Shown one piece after another: positions 41,530-41,963 of a stretch of 41,963 nt of DNA. Origin of the DNA: Clostridiales bacterium UBA5446 (GTDB taxonomy: Bacteria > Bacillota > Clostridia > Oscillospirales > Oscillospiraceae); the NCBI GenBank assembly GCA_002427465.1, contig DIRC01000005.1, positions 1-41,963 of the forward strand, written 5' to 3'. The notes beneath the pieces are model-generated. The model saw only the letters and a list, made by a program, of their open reading frames with translations. It did no database searches and was not told where the DNA came from. Position 1 is the stretch's first letter. Each line of letters begins with the position of its first letter. A program made the translations under genes and the position numbers.

Positions 41530-41963
41530 TTATGGCGTTGGGACGCTTACAATCCAGCAGGACGCGCCCTCTGGAGCGTATGACATCACCGGCAGATAAC
41601 GCAGGGAGGGCTCACCGACGGTGATGTGGGCCGCCAAGGCGTCCCTGTCCATCCCGTATTGCCAGGCGCTGTCGGCCGGGCCGCAGACCCTGTCGAAAAC
41701 CTTGAAGAAAAGCTCGGCATCCTGACCGGTCTTGTCCGCCATCCCGCCATGCAATGTGTCGGCGCTCAGAACGGCGGACAGTGCGGCGCCGCTTTCCGCC
41801 ATGCGGGCGGAGAGGCCGACGGCAAAGCCGGATACGCCGATTGACGGCGTGGGGTCAAAGGTCATGGCTTCAGAGTAGACGAGAGGATCTTCGGAAACGG
41901 GATGGGCGAGATTTTCCAGGACGATCTCATCAAAGCCCATCTCCGCCAGTTCAAGGCAGATTG
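41530..41963 (-). CDS. 3' end of an uncharacterised gene (possibly a TIM-barrel glycoside hydrolase-like protein)
   Basis: The frame is open to the right edge of the window, so only the last 143 or so residues are present; an internal Met at 41940 is probably not the start. The segment CLELAEMGFDEIVLENLAHP resembles the late strand of TIM-barrel proteins such as the DUF4015 putative glycoside hydrolases, where a GFDEIVLD-like motif recurs, and the ending (YGMDRDALAAHI...YLPVMSYAPEG) fits a barrel C-terminus. This is a weak match made by eye. No signal peptide or catalytic residues can be judged from the fragment. Confidence 0.6.
   Translation of the reverse strand, partial: ICLELAEMGFDEIVLENLAHPVSEDPLVYSEAMTFDPTPSIGVSGFAVGLSARMAESGAALSAVLSADTLHGGMADKTGQDAELFFKVFDRVCGPADSAWQYGMDRDALAAHITVGEPSLRYLPVMSYAPEGASCWIVSVPTP

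Noticed and set aside
1..41963. tRNA, rRNA, CRISPR, insertion sequence or prophage
   Set aside because: I saw no cloverleaf-like gap, no repeated spacer pattern, no transposase or integrase and no phage structural genes.

Overview
The window looks like chromosomal DNA from an anaerobic Firmicute, most likely a GC-rich member of the Clostridia such as an Oscillospiraceae-like bacterium. This is an inference from four things: the ylxM-ffh-rpsP-khpA-rimM-trmD block typical of Firmicutes, a clostridial rnfCDGEAB operon, pyruvate phosphate dikinase plus phosphoketolase metabolism, and the Gram-positive MurT/GatD pair. Strong AGGAGG-type ribosome binding sites and consensus sigma-A promoters agree with it. 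I see no rRNA, tRNA, CRISPR array, insertion sequence or phage gene.

Layout. 1-1734: the 3' part of a Na/phosphate cotransporter gene, closed by a perfect 46-bp palindromic terminator. 1787-5772 (minus strand): a coupled run of two M16-type peptidase genes, lgt and a small protein of unknown function. 5843-13063 (minus strand): a 2406-residue cyclic beta-1,2-glucan synthase-like membrane enzyme. 13140-19079 (plus strand): ylxM, ffh, rpsP, khpA, rimM, a trmD gene fused to a GNAT acetyltransferase domain, type II pantothenate kinase and rsmA, headed by a perfect TTGACA-N17-TATAAT promoter. 19217-21844: ppdK. 21949-23741: bioY and birA with a convincing BirA-type operator at bioY and a related inverted repeat between birA and the divergent phosphoketolase gene. 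23885-26257: phosphoketolase. 26343-36054: guaA, glnA, pyrG, glmS, murT, gatD and nadE, mostly glutamine- or ammonia-using enzymes of nucleotide, cell-wall and NAD synthesis. 36306-41470: the Rnf complex operon. 41530 to the end (minus strand): the 3' end of a gene I cannot name securely.

How the genes fit together. The plus-strand block from 13 to 19 kb serves protein targeting and ribosome or tRNA maturation. PpdK and phosphoketolase belong to central carbon metabolism and Rnf to ferredoxin/NAD energy conservation. GlnA supplies glutamine to GuaA, PyrG, GlmS and MurT/GatD. BioY imports biotin, and BirA both attaches it to proteins and probably represses bioY.

There is no obvious defence island or other wholly new multi-gene system. 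The most unusual items are the TrmD-GNAT fusion, the shared operator-like architecture at bioY and birA/phosphoketolase, two very small ORFs that overlap the next gene by ATGA (before rimM and before murT), and structured non-coding stretches in front of guaA and after nadE.
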